Positions 54,883 to 63,515 of a stretch of 64,000 nt of DNA are shown piece by piece; positions within the stretch are counted from its first letter, which is position 1, and every line of letters starts with the position of its first letter. A program made the position numbers and the translations under genes. The notes beneath the pieces are model-generated. The model saw only the letters and a list, made by a program, of their open reading frames with translations, was not told the DNA's origin and searched no databases. Location: NCBI GenBank assembly GCA_035999365.1, contig DASYGT010000019.1, positions 1 through 64,000 of the forward strand, in the 5' to 3' direction. The stretch is from DASYGT01 sp035999365. Lineage in GTDB: Bacteria > Actinomycetota > Actinomycetes > Mycobacteriales > Jatrophihabitantaceae.

Positions 54883-57765
54883 TCAGCTGCAGCCGCTGGT
54901 GCTGCCGCAGCCCTCGCAGACGAAGCAACTGCCTGCCGGGCGCATCTTCGTGCCGCAGTTCATGCACAGCGGCGCGTCGACGGCTGTCGAGCCGATGATC
55001 GACTCGAGCAGTTCGGTCGAGCTGTGCACCGTCGGCGGTGCGGGCTCGGCTGCGTGCGCGACGACCTCGTCGTCGAGGTCAGGCGCCGCTGCCGCCTCGA
55101 CCGGGACCGACTGCGCGAGCGTCTCGAGATCGGACTCGTCCTCGATCGGCGCGTAGGTGCCGGTGTCCAGAGCCCTCGTCCGCTCCTCTGCCGTGTGGAT
55201 GCCGAGCGCTGAACGCGTGTCGAAGGGCAGGTAGTCCAGCGCGAGCCGGCGGAAGATGTAGTCGAGCACCGACTGGGCCATGCGGATATCGGGATCGTCG
55301 GTGAGGCCGGCCGGTTCGAAGCGCATATTCGTGAACTTCTGGACGTAGGTCTCCAGCGGCACACCGTGCTGCAGCGCAATCGAGATCGCGATCGAGAAGG
55401 CGTCCATGACACCGGCGAGGGTCGAACCCTGCTTGCCGAGTTTGAGGAACACCTCGCCGAGGCCGTCGTCCGGGTACGAGCCGGCCGTCATGTATCCCTC
55501 GGCGCCGCCGACGGCGAAGGAGGTGGTGCGCGATGGGCGCGACTTCGGCAACCGCTTGCGGATCGGGCGGTGCTCGACGATCGTCTCGACCTTCGCCGCC
55601 TCGGCACCGTTGTTCTCGCCCTTGCCCGCCGACAGTGGCTGGCCGACCTTGCAGTTGTCGCGATACACGGCAAGTGCCTTGAGGCCGAGCTTCCAGCCCT
55701 GGAAGTAGACATCCTCGATGTCCTCGATGGTGGCCGTTTCAGGCAGGTTCACCGTCTTGGAGATCGCCCCGGACAGGAACGGCTGAGCCGCAGCCATCAT
55801 CCGGACGTGCCCCATCGGCTTGATCGCCCGCGCTCCCATGGCGCAGTCGAACACCTCGTAGTGCTCCTGGCGGAGTCCGGGTGCGTCGATCACGTGCCCG
55901 TGCTCGGCGATGTATTCGACGATCGCCTCGACGGATTCCTCCTGGTAGCCCAATGCGCGCAGCGCACGCGGCACCGTCTGGTTGACGATCTGCATCGAAC
56001 CGCCGCCGACGAGCTTCTTGAACTTCACGAGCGCCAGATCCGGCTCGATGCCCGTGGTGTCGCAGTCCATCATCAGCCCGATCGTTCCGGTGGGCGCGAG
56101 CACCGAGGCCTGCGCGTTGCGCCAGCCGTTCCGCTCGCCGATCGCGTTGCCGTTGCTCCACTCATCGTGGGCCAGCGCGAACAGCTCGCGGTCGATGTCG
56201 TGCTGACTGCGCGCCGTGTCGTTCGCCGCGGCGTGCTTGCGCATCACGCGGGCGTGCGCGTTCGCGTTGCGCGCGTATCCGGCGTACGGGCCGACGATGC
56301 CAGCCAGTTCTGCAGAGCGCCGGTACGACGTCGCCGTCATGAGCGAGGTGATGGAGCCGGCCAGCGCGCGACCACCGTCGGAGTCGTAGGCCAGGCCGGT
56401 GGCCATCAGCAGCGCACCGAGGTTGGCGAAACCGATGCCGAGCTGGCGGTAGTCACGGGTGTTCACCGCGATCGACTCGGTCGGGAAGTCGGCGAAGCAG
56501 ATCGAGATGTCCATCGCCGTGATGATCAGTTCGACCGCTTTGACGAAACGGTCGGCGGCGAATGAGTTGTCCTCGCGCAGGAACTTCATCAGGTTCAGCG
56601 AGGCGAGGTTGCACGAGGTGTTGTCGAGGCTCATGTATTCCGAGCAGGGATTGGACGCGGTGATCCGACCCGTCTCGGGGTTGGTGTGCCAGTCGTTGAT
56701 CGTGTCGTCGTACTGGATGCCCGGATCAGCGCACTCCCAGGCCGCCTTGGCGACCTTGCGGAAGAGCTGCTTGGCGTCGACGGTCTCGATGACCTCGTGA
56801 GTGCTCCGAGCACGCAGACCGAATTCGCTGCCGTCCTCGACGGCGCGCATGAACTCGTCCGAGACACGGACCGAGTTGTTCGCGTTCTGATACTGCACGC
56901 TGGTGATGTCGTGGCCGCCGAGATCCATGTCGAAGCCGGCGTCACGCAGCACCCGGATCTTGTTCTCTTCCTGGGCCTTCGTCTCGATGAACTCCTCGAC
57001 GTCCGGGTGGTCGATGTCGAGCACGACCATCTTCGCCGCACGCCGCGTCGCGCCACCGGACTTGATCGTCCCGGCCGATGCATCGGCGCCGCGCATGAAG
57101 CTGACCGGCCCGGACGCGGTACCGCCGGAGGAGAGCAGCTCCTTCGACGAGCGGATCCGCGAGAGGTTGAGCCCGGCGCCCGAGCCGCCCTTGAAGATCA
57201 GCCCTTCCTCGCGGTACCAGTTCAGGATCGAGTCCATCGTGTCGTCGACGGACAGGATGAAGCAGGCGCTGACCTGCTGCGGGGAGGTCGTCCCCACGTT
57301 GAACCAGACCGGCGAATTGAAGCTGAAGACCTGGTGCAGCAACATCCACGTCAGCTCGTGTTCGAAGACCACCGCGTCGGCGGCGGACCGGAAGTAGGCG
57401 TGCAGCTCGCCAGCCTCGCGGTACTTGTGCACGACGCGGTCGATCAGTTGGCGCAGCGACCACTCGCGCACGTCGGTGCCGACGGCGCCGCGGAAGTACT
57501 TCGTGGTGACGATGTTGGCCGCGTTCACCGACCAGAAGTCCGGGAACTCGACGCCGCGCTGCTCGAAGTTGATCGACCCGTCCCGCCAGTTCGTCATGAC
57601 GACGTCGCGGCGCTCCCACGTCACCTCGTCGTAGGGGTGCACGCCGTCGGTGGTGTAGATGCGCTCGACCACCAGGCCGCCGGCCGGGTAGGACGGCCCA
57701 GCCGCCGGGCTGGGTGCCTTCGACGTAGCGGTCTTCGCGGTGGTCTTGTCGACAGCCTCGGTCAT
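54883..57765 (-). CDS. nrdJ: Vitamin B12-dependent (class II) ribonucleotide reductase
   Basis: 960-residue adenosylcobalamin enzyme that makes deoxyribonucleotides. Catalytic features are FNSPVWFNVG with SACFIL (redox Cys), then NPCSEYMSLDNTSCNLASLN (catalytic Cys and Glu, second redox Cys) and PTGTIGLMMDCDTTGIEP. The C-terminal tail has a zinc-like CMNCGTKMRP...CFVCEGCGST. The start ATG 57765 overlaps the nrdR stop by 4 nt. No oxygen-dependent reductase is in the window. No B12 riboswitch was recognised upstream. Confidence 0.95.
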   Translation of the reverse strand: MTEAVDKTTAKTATSKAPSPAAGPSYPAGGLVVERIYTTDGVHPYDEVTWERRDVVMTNWRDGSINFEQRGVEFPDFWSVNAANIVTTKYFRGAVGTDVREWSLRQLIDRVVHKYREAGELHAYFRSAADAVVFEHELTWMLLHQVFSFNSPVWFNVGTTSPQQVSACFILSVDDTMDSILNWYREEGLIFKGGSGAGLNLSRIRSSKELLSSGGTASGPVSFMRGADASAGTIKSGGATRRAAKMVVLDIDHPDVEEFIETKAQEENKIRVLRDAGFDMDLGGHDITSVQYQNANNSVRVSDEFMRAVEDGSEFGLRARSTHEVIETVDAKQLFRKVAKAAWECADPGIQYDDTINDWHTNPETGRITASNPCSEYMSLDNTSCNLASLNLMKFLREDNSFAADRFVKAVELIITAMDISICFADFPTESIAVNTRDYRQLGIGFANLGALLMATGLAYDSDGGRALAGSITSLMTATSYRRSAELAGIVGPYAGYARNANAHARVMRKHAAANDTARSQHDIDRELFALAHDEWSNGNAIGERNGWRNAQASVLAPTGTIGLMMDCDTTGIEPDLALVKFKKLVGGGSMQIVNQTVPRALRALGYQEESVEAIVEYIAEHGHVIDAPGLRQEHYEVFDCAMGARAIKPMGHVRMMAAAQPFLSGAISKTVNLPETATIEDIEDVYFQGWKLGLKALAVYRDNCKVGQPLSAGKGENNGAEAAKVETIVEHRPIRKRLPKSRPSRTTSFAVGGAEGYMTAGSYPDDGLGEVFLKLGKQGSTLAGVMDAFSIAISIALQHGVPLETYVQKFTNMRFEPAGLTDDPDIRMAQSVLDYIFRRLALDYLPFDTRSALGIHTAEERTRALDTGTYAPIEDESDLETLAQSVPVEAAAAPDLDDEVVAHAAEPAPPTVHSSTELLESIIGSTAVDAPLCMNCGTKMRPAGSCFVCEGCGSTSGCS

Positions 57766-58271
57766 GCGGTTGGTCCTTCCGGTGCCGGTGATGCGGGGGG
57801 CGGGGTGGCTGTACGGAGTTCGGTGCGGTGCTCGGCACGCAGGTCGGTGATCGCCTTCTCGAAGTCCTCGATCGAGCTGAATGCCTGATAGACGCTGGCG
57901 AAGCGCAAGTAGGCCACCTCGTCCAGGTCTCGGAGCGGTCCGAGGATCGACAGGCCGACCTCGTCGCTCAGTACCTCGGCGGCGCCCGTCGCTCGGATCG
58001 TGTCCTCTACGGTCTGCGCGAGTTGGGCGAGGGCGTCCTCGTCGACGGGGCGCCCCTGGCAGGCGCGCCGCACGCCGCTGACGACCTTCTGACGGCTGAA
58101 CGGCTCGGTGACGCCACTGCGCTTGATCACGGCCAGGGTCGCCGCCTCGACGGTCGTGAACCGCCGCCCGCATTCCGGGCACGACCGGCGCCGGCGGATG
58201 ACCTGGCCCTCGTCGTGCTCACGCGAATCGACGACTCGCGAGTCGGGGTAGCGGCAATACGGACACCGCAT
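57762..58271 (-). CDS. nrdR: Transcriptional repressor NrdR
   Basis: 169 residues. The N-terminal zinc ribbon MRCPYCRYPDSRVVDSREHDEG...CPECGRRFTT is followed by the ATP-cone (VIKRSGVTEPFSRQKVVSGVRRACQGRPV). NrdR represses reductase genes when dATP is high. It is co-translated with nrdJ. The C-terminal tail after the cone is Pro-rich and variable. Confidence 0.96.
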   Translation of the reverse strand: MRCPYCRYPDSRVVDSREHDEGQVIRRRRSCPECGRRFTTVEAATLAVIKRSGVTEPFSRQKVVSGVRRACQGRPVDEDALAQLAQTVEDTIRATGAAEVLSDEVGLSILGPLRDLDEVAYLRFASVYQAFSSIEDFEKAITDLRAEHRTELRTATPPPASPAPEGPTA

Positions 58272-58340
58272 GTGCCCACCCCTTTCGCCGTCCGGAAAAT
58301 CCGGTATGTCGTGCCCCTGAGGGTCATCCGAGGGCTGCCC

Positions 58341-58443
58341 TGTGGACAGGCCTGTCGACAACGTGGGGATGACTTGTGGACGACTTGTGGACGCCCAACC
58401 CCAACTTGTGGATGACTTACAGTGGTGTAACTACTACATGTAG
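58341..58443 (-). promoter_or_regulatory. DnaA-box-like repeats and NrdR-box-like palindrome upstream of nrdRJ
   Basis: Four copies of TGTGGA occur in 75 bases: TGTGGACAG at 58341, TGTGGACGA at 58375, TGTGGACGC at 58386 and TGTGGATGA at 58407. They match the core of the reverse-complement actinobacterial DnaA box TGTGGACAA. CTACATGTAG at 58434-58443 is a perfect palindrome resembling the centre of an NrdR box (CTATATATAG). The region is 70-170 nt upstream of the nrdR start. Confidence 0.5.
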
Positions 58444-58537
58444 GGGAACGCTAAACCCGAGATCGATGTTCCGCAAGAGGCAATATCGGCGAGTCGCGAA
58501 ACACATCCGCCAGCTTGGGTCTGCATGGTCCGCGGCG

Positions 58538-58936
58538 TCAGCGAGTGCGCAGGACGTCCCCTGCAAGCAGATCGGCGCCCGTCAGGTGATTGATCCGCTG
58601 CAACTGGGCGACCTCGAGGCGCGGGTCGCGATCGGGGGCGACGCGGGCCGCGATCGACCAGAGGGTGTCGCCGGCCCGGACGGAGACGGCAGCCGGAGCC
58701 GGCGTCGCAGGGTGCGCAGCCGGTGCTGAGGCCCAGGCCAGGACCACCAACAGCCCGGCGAGCACCGCCACCGCTGCGGCCAGGACGCGCACGCCACGCC
58801 GGGTCAGCCGGAGCGGGGCGGCGATGGAGTCAGCCGTGGGCGGGAGCAGGGAGATCACCGGAGCGAGGTCGCGCTCGACCGGGCGCGCCCGCGGCGGGAT
58901 GTAGACGACAGGTACGACGTCGGTGGCGACGGACAT
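58538..58936 (-). CDS. LysM-domain membrane protein (SOS-linked, Rv2719c-like)
   Basis: 132 residues: a cytoplasmic head, one membrane helix (about 50-70), a short linker and a C-terminal LysM domain (VSVRAGDTLWSIAARVAPDRDPRLEVAQL through LTGADLLAGDVL). Rv2719c and DivS-type proteins in the same position inhibit cell division or process the wall during the SOS response. ATG 58936 has CAGGGAGC upstream. Divergent from lexA with SOS boxes between. Confidence 0.85.
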   Translation of the reverse strand: MSVATDVVPVVYIPPRARPVERDLAPVISLLPPTADSIAAPLRLTRRGVRVLAAAVAVLAGLLVVLAWASAPAAHPATPAPAAVSVRAGDTLWSIAARVAPDRDPRLEVAQLQRINHLTGADLLAGDVLRTR

Positions 58937-58972
58937 GACATGCTCCCTGGCTAGCGGCGAACCGTGCATGGA

Positions 58973-58988
58973 TCGAACAGACATTCGA
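58973..58988. promoter_or_regulatory. SOS box 1
   Basis: TCGAACAGACATTCGA matches the actinobacterial LexA site TCGAAC-N4-GTTCGA at 11 of 12 positions. It abuts SOS box 2 and lies 37 nt upstream of the LysM start codon. Confidence 0.85.
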
Positions 58989-59004
58989 TAGAACGTCCAT
59001 TCGA
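58989..59004. promoter_or_regulatory. SOS box 2
   Basis: TAGAACGTCCATTCGA matches TCGAAC-N4-GTTCGA at 10 of 12 positions. It is immediately adjacent to SOS box 1, so two LexA dimers may bind side by side. Confidence 0.7.
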
Positions 59005-59052
59005 ATGTGTACCAGCGGGGTCTGACAAAAACCAGATTCGGTCGGCGTGTCT

Positions 59053-59093
59053 TCGAACAGATGTTTGAACATCTGCCGCTGCCCGGCTAACGT
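59053..59093 (+). promoter_or_regulatory. lexA promoter with overlapping SOS box 3
   Basis: TCGAACAGATGTTTGA (59053-59068) matches the LexA consensus at 11 of 12 positions. TTGAAC at 59065-59070 and TAACGT at 59088-59093 are spaced 17 nt and form a -35/-10 pair. The SOS box overlaps the -35 element, so LexA would occlude the promoter, a typical autoregulation design. The start ATG is 50 nt further downstream. Confidence 0.8.
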
Positions 59094-59142
59094 CGCTCCG
59101 TATTCGCTCGCACGTGCTCCTCACCCTGACGGAAGGCCTGTC

Positions 59143-59931
59143 ATGTCCCCGACCAGATCGGATGCCGGCGGTCCCCCCGCGTCCAAGCGCGCCAGGAAGC
59201 CCTCTGCAGCGGCCGAACGTCAGGCCACGCCGCGCGGGCCCGGGCGCCCGAAGGTCACCGAGATGCCGGACACGCTCACCGGGCTGACCCGACGCCAGCA
59301 GGCCATCCTCGACGTCATCCGTGATTCGGTCGAGCGGCGCGGCTACCCGCCGAGCATCCGCGAGATCTGCGAATCCGCGGGGCTCGCGTCAACGTCCAGC
59401 GTGGCGCACCAGCTCGCCATGCTGGAGCGCAAGGGCTTCCTCCGCCGCGACCCGAACCGCCCCCGTGCCGTCGACGTCCGCGGTGTCGACGGGCTGGACA
59501 AGGCGAAGGCCGCGCGGCGAGCGCTGGCTGTGGCCGACGAAGCGCCGCGGGGCGACGCCCCGGTGTTCGTACCGGTGCTCGGCCGCATCGCCGCCGGTGG
59601 CCCGATCCTTGCCGAGCAGATGATCGAGGACGTGTTCCCGCTGCCGAAGCTGCTGGTCGGCGAAGGCACGCTGTTCCTGCTCAAGGTCGTCGGCGATTCG
59701 ATGATCGACGCGGCGATCTCCGATGGCGACTGGGTTGTCGTGCGTCAACAGCCCGAAGCCGAGAACGGAGACATCGTCGCCGCCATGATCGACGGCGATG
59801 CGACGGTCAAGACGTTCCGGCGCCGCGACGGCGAGGTCTGGCTCCTCCCGCACAATCCCGCCTACTCCCCCATCCCGGCCGCCGACGCGGCGATTCTGGG
59901 CAAGGTCGTCACGGTGCTGCGCAAGCTGTGA
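59143..59931 (+). CDS. lexA: LexA repressor
   Basis: 262-residue SOS repressor and self-cleaving protease. The helix-turn-helix is GYPPSIREICESAGLASTSSVAHQL (68-92). The cleavage bond is Ala151-Gly152 in GRIAAGGPI; catalytic Ser186 is in GDSMID and Lys223 in TVKTF. The N-terminal 40 residues are an actinobacterial basic extension. ATG 59143 has GGAAGG about 10 nt upstream. It is divergent from the LysM gene and probably represses it and itself. Confidence 0.97.
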   Translation: MSPTRSDAGGPPASKRARKPSAAAERQATPRGPGRPKVTEMPDTLTGLTRRQQAILDVIRDSVERRGYPPSIREICESAGLASTSSVAHQLAMLERKGFLRRDPNRPRAVDVRGVDGLDKAKAARRALAVADEAPRGDAPVFVPVLGRIAAGGPILAEQMIEDVFPLPKLLVGEGTLFLLKVVGDSMIDAAISDGDWVVVRQQPEAENGDIVAAMIDGDATVKTFRRRDGEVWLLPHNPAYSPIPAADAAILGKVVTVLRKL

Positions 59932-59940
59932 GCCAGCGGC

Positions 59941-60246
59941 TCAGCCGGCCGGCTTGTGCTCCGACTCGACCGGCAGGGGTGCCGGTGACTGGGCCGGCGT
60001 CTCAGCTGATTCCGCTGGCGGTGCTGGCTGCACGGGCTGCACGGGCGGCGTGGGTGCCACGATCTCGGCCTTGGCCGCCGAGCGCGCCGCGTCGTCGTCG
60101 TTCATACCCTTGATCTCCGTCTTGAAGATCCGCAGCGACCGGCCGAGCGAGCGCGCCGCGTCCGGAAGCTTCTTGTAGCCGAAAAGCGCGATCACCAGGA
60201 TCGCGATAATCAGCCAGTGCCACGGCGCATCGGCCCCACTGAACAT
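59941..60246 (-). CDS. tatA: Twin-arginine translocase TatA-family protein
   Basis: 101 residues. The N-terminal WHWLIIAILVIALFGYKKLPDAARSLGRSLRIFKTEI is the TatA/TatE helix plus amphipathic helix (Phe-Gly-x-x-Lys-Leu-Pro). A flexible Pro/Ala/Gln tail follows. TatA subunits form the protein-conducting element of the Tat pathway. This is a single TatA gene away from tatBC, so it may be a second, TatE-like copy. Confidence 0.92.
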   Translation of the reverse strand: MFSGADAPWHWLIIAILVIALFGYKKLPDAARSLGRSLRIFKTEIKGMNDDDAARSAAKAEIVAPTPPVQPVQPAPPAESAETPAQSPAPLPVESEHKPAG

Positions 60247-60275
60247 GTCTGCTCCTCGGATGGCGGGATTGGCCC

Positions 60276-61700
60276 CTAGGCTACGCCCGCCGGGTTGGCG
60301 AAGGGCTCCAGCGCTGCTGCGAGACCGGGGTGTACCCGCGCCCGCAGCAGCGTGCCCTCTGCAGTGTGTTCGCTCGCGAGCACCTCGGCGGTTTCGTGCA
60401 ACCGAGTGACGAGGTCGCCGCGCGTGTAGGGAATCAACACGTTCACCTCGATGCTCGGGCGGGGCAGGCGTTGCTCGATCACACCCCGCAGCTCCTCGAT
60501 TCCCGTGCCCACCAGGGCCGAGACGGCGATCGCGTCGGGCGCCAGCCGCTTCAACCGCAGGAGCATCTCCGGGTCGGCGGCATCGACCTTGTTGAACACC
60601 AACTGTTCGGGGACGGCGAGAGCGTCGATGTCGGCCAGCACGCTGCGAACCGCGCGGATCTGAGCTTCGGGATCGGCGTCCGACGCATCGACGATGTGCA
60701 GGATCAGATCGGCTTCGGCAACCTCTTCCAGCGTCGAGCGGAATGCCTCGATCAGCTGCGTGGGCAGGTGCCGGACGAATCCGACGGTGTCGGCGAGCGT
60801 GTACGGGCGGCCGTCAGCGGCCTGACACCGGCGCACTGTCGGATCCAGCGTCGCGAACAGCGCGTTCTCGACAAGGACGCCTGCATCGGTCAGCCGGTTG
60901 AGCAGCGAGGACTTACCGGCGTTGGTATACCCGGCGAGCACCACGCTCGGGATACGGTGCCGCGCCCGCCCCGCCCGCTTGATGTCACGCGTGGTCTTCA
61001 TGTCGGCGATCTCGCGGCGCAGCTTTGCCATCCGGGTGTTGATTCGGCGTCGATCGATCTCGATCTTCGTCTCGCCAGGACCACGGCCACCGATGCCGAG
61101 ACCGCCTGCAGCGCGCCCACCGACCTGACGCGACAGCGATTCGCCCCAACCCCGCAGTCGTGGCAGCAGGTACTGCATCTGCGCCAGTTCGACCTGCGCC
61201 TTGCCCTCCTTGGAGCGGGCGTGCTGGGCGAAGATGTCGAGGATCAGTGCCGTGCGATCGACGACCTTGACCTTCGTGACCTCCTCCAACTGCCGGAGCT
61301 GGCCAGGCGTGAGCTCACCGTCGCAGATCACGGTGTCGGCCCCTTCAGCGTCGACGATGTCGCGCAGTTCCTTGGCCTTGCCCGAGCCGATGTAGGTGGC
61401 GGGATCGGGTCGGTCGCGCCGCTGGATGAGGCCGTCGAGCACGAGGGATCCGGCGGTCTCGGCCAGCCGCGCCAGCTCGGCCAGCGAGTTCTCCGCCTCG
61501 ACCAAGGTTCCGGTCGTCCAGACACCGACCAGAACGACCCGCTCGAGCCGCAGCTGGCGGTACTCGACCTCGGTGACGTCAGCGAGTTCGGTCGACAAAC
61601 CGGCGACACGGCGCAGTGCCTGTCGCTCTTCGAGCTCGTAGTCACCTGCTGCGTTCCCCGGGGGGCGCCAGGATCCGGTCTGATCGGTCATCTCATCCAT
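60276..61700 (-). CDS. hflX: Ribosome-associated GTPase HflX
   Basis: 474 residues. An N-terminal HflX domain (about 50-190) with ATYIGSGKAKELRDIV and GETKIEIDRRRIN, then a GTPase domain: G1 GYTNAGKSSLLNRL, G3 DTVGFVRHLP, G4 NKVD and G5 SALVGTG. HflX splits stalled ribosomes under heat or antibiotic stress. Starts at ATG 61700 or ATG 61691; neither has a strong ribosome site. It is 37 nt after dapF on the same strand. Confidence 0.95.
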   Translation of the reverse strand: MDEMTDQTGSWRPPGNAAGDYELEERQALRRVAGLSTELADVTEVEYRQLRLERVVLVGVWTTGTLVEAENSLAELARLAETAGSLVLDGLIQRRDRPDPATYIGSGKAKELRDIVDAEGADTVICDGELTPGQLRQLEEVTKVKVVDRTALILDIFAQHARSKEGKAQVELAQMQYLLPRLRGWGESLSRQVGGRAAGGLGIGGRGPGETKIEIDRRRINTRMAKLRREIADMKTTRDIKRAGRARHRIPSVVLAGYTNAGKSSLLNRLTDAGVLVENALFATLDPTVRRCQAADGRPYTLADTVGFVRHLPTQLIEAFRSTLEEVAEADLILHIVDASDADPEAQIRAVRSVLADIDALAVPEQLVFNKVDAADPEMLLRLKRLAPDAIAVSALVGTGIEELRGVIEQRLPRPSIEVNVLIPYTRGDLVTRLHETAEVLASEHTAEGTLLRARVHPGLAAALEPFANPAGVA

Positions 61701-61737
61701 CGTGACACGTTGCCGCACTGCCTTTGTCGCGCGCGGC

Positions 61738-62601
61738 TCATGCGAGCGCGAACGGGGACAGCCACGCCTGCATGAGTTCGATCTCTGCGACCAGCACGGC
61801 TGGGCCGCTCAACAGGACACTGTCATCGGGTCGCCAGGTGACGGTGCAGGTGCCGCCCGGAACGTCTACCCGCCACGGCACACCGTCGGCGCCGACGCCA
61901 TCAGCCGATGCGGCCGCCACCGCGACGGCACAGATGCCCGTTCCGCACGAGCGCGTCTCACCGACGCCGCGCTCGAACACCCGCATGGACAGGTGTCGCG
62001 ACCCCAGGCGCACCACGAACTCGACGTTCTGCCCGTCCGGGCGAGCCGGCTGCACGTCAGGCGCGAGCCCGAGGTCGAGCGATCCGAGCGCCTGCGGCCC
62101 GGCGTCGATCCAGACCACGACGTGCGGGTTGGGCATCAGGACGGTCGCTGCCGCCTGGTGCGGAGCATCGTGCGCGGCGGTGACGACCGGCCGGTCGGCA
62201 AGAACCAGGGGCCGGCCCATGTCCACGGTGACGTCTCCATCCCCGCCAACAGCCTGCACACGCTTGATCCCGCCGCGTGTCGCCACCGCCGCATCCAAGT
62301 CAACGAGTCCGGACCCCTGGAGGTATCGCATGACCACCCGGATGCCGTTACCGCACATCTCGGCCACCGACCCATCGGCGTTGCGGTAATCCATGAAGAA
62401 CGGAGCCTGCAACGCCATCTCCTTGGCCTCGGGGTCGTTCTCCGACCGCACGACCCGCAGCACGCCGTCGGCACCGATTCCCCCGTGACGATCACAGAGC
62501 GCTTGCACGAATTCCGGCGTCAGCGTCAGGCGGCCGTCGAGGTCAGGCAGCACGACGAAGTCGTTCTCCGTCCCGTGACCCTTGAAAACGCGCACCCTCA
62601 C
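61738..62601 (-). CDS. dapF: Diaminopimelate epimerase
   Basis: 287 residues. It interconverts LL- and meso-diaminopimelate for lysine and peptidoglycan synthesis. The two catalytic Cys residues are in AEMCGNGIRV and ETRSCGTGICAVAVA; the N-terminal FKGHGTENDFVVL is the family start. GTG 62601 overlaps the miaA stop by 4 nt. Conserved neighbours hflX and miaA agree. Confidence 0.95.
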   Translation of the reverse strand: MRVRVFKGHGTENDFVVLPDLDGRLTLTPEFVQALCDRHGGIGADGVLRVVRSENDPEAKEMALQAPFFMDYRNADGSVAEMCGNGIRVVMRYLQGSGLVDLDAAVATRGGIKRVQAVGGDGDVTVDMGRPLVLADRPVVTAAHDAPHQAAATVLMPNPHVVVWIDAGPQALGSLDLGLAPDVQPARPDGQNVEFVVRLGSRHLSMRVFERGVGETRSCGTGICAVAVAAASADGVGADGVPWRVDVPGGTCTVTWRPDDSVLLSGPAVLVAEIELMQAWLSPFALA

Positions 62602-63515
62602 AGGGTAGGCGTTAGCAGCTCCAGGGCGGCCTCGACGAGATCGGGTCGCGCCGCGTCGAGCCACTGCACCCGCGGATCGCGGCGAAACCACGACCGCTGT
62701 CGGCGGACGAATCGGCGGGTCGCCCGGATCGTCCGTTCAGTGGCCATGTCGATATCGCCGGCGATGCGCCCCTCTGCGTCAATGCAGTCCAGCAGCTGGG
62801 CGTAGCCGAGCGCCTTGCCCGCGGTAGGGCTCTCCCGCAGCCCGAGGGGCAGCAGGCTGCGCACTTCGTCGAGGAAGCCCGCCGCGACCATGCGGTGCAC
62901 CCGAGCCTCGACCCGTTCGTCCAGGTCAGCACGGTCCAGACCGATCGCGACAGCGGGATACACCGAGTCGAACCCCGGCATCGTCGCCGTGAACGGCCGA
63001 CCGGTGAACTCGATGACCTCCAACGCCCGCACGATCCGGCGGCCGTTCGTCGGCAGGATCGCGGCCGCCGCGGCTGGATCCAGGGCGGCGAGGCGAGCGT
63101 GTAGCGCACCCGCGCCGGCGACGGCCAACTCGGCATACAGCCGCGCCCGGATCTCGGGCGACTCACCGGGAAACTCCAGGTGGTCGAGCGCGCCGCGCAG
63201 GTAGAGGCCCGAACCGCCGACCAGCACCGGGGTACGGCCGCGCGATCGGATGGCATCGATCGCCGACCGGGCCATGCTCTGGTACTCCGCGACCGCAGCC
63301 GACTTCGTGATCGGCCAGACGTCGAGCAGGTGGTGCTCGATCCCACCGCGCTGATCGGCCGGCACCTTGGCGGTGCCGATGTCCATACCGACGTAGAGCT
63401 GCATCGAGTCCGCGTTCACGATCTCTCCGCCGACGCTCTGCGCGAGCGCGATCGCGAGGTCGGACTTCCCGGTCGCCGTCGGCCCGACGACGGCGAGCAC
63501 CACGGGATCAGGCAC
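62598..63515 (-). CDS. miaA: tRNA dimethylallyltransferase
   Basis: 305 residues. It adds dimethylallyl to A37 of tRNAs reading U-initial codons. The P-loop GPTATGKSDLAIALA (near residue 10), NADSMQLYVGMDIGTAKV, LVGGSGLYLRGALD and RRIVRALEVIEFTGRP blocks are all visible. GTG 63515 lies 8 nt inside the overlapping upstream gene. It is cotranscribed with dapF and hflX. Confidence 0.95.
   Translation of the reverse strand: MPDPVVLAVVGPTATGKSDLAIALAQSVGGEIVNADSMQLYVGMDIGTAKVPADQRGGIEHHLLDVWPITKSAAVAEYQSMARSAIDAIRSRGRTPVLVGGSGLYLRGALDHLEFPGESPEIRARLYAELAVAGAGALHARLAALDPAAAAAILPTNGRRIVRALEVIEFTGRPFTATMPGFDSVYPAVAIGLDRADLDERVEARVHRMVAAGFLDEVRSLLPLGLRESPTAGKALGYAQLLDCIDAEGRIAGDIDMATERTIRATRRFVRRQRSWFRRDPRVQWLDAARPDLVEAALELLTPTL

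Noticed and set aside
58341..58415. DnaA-box cluster as a replication origin
   Set aside because: Only four imperfect boxes, no dnaA, dnaN or AT-rich unwinding region; regulatory use for nrdRJ is more likely.
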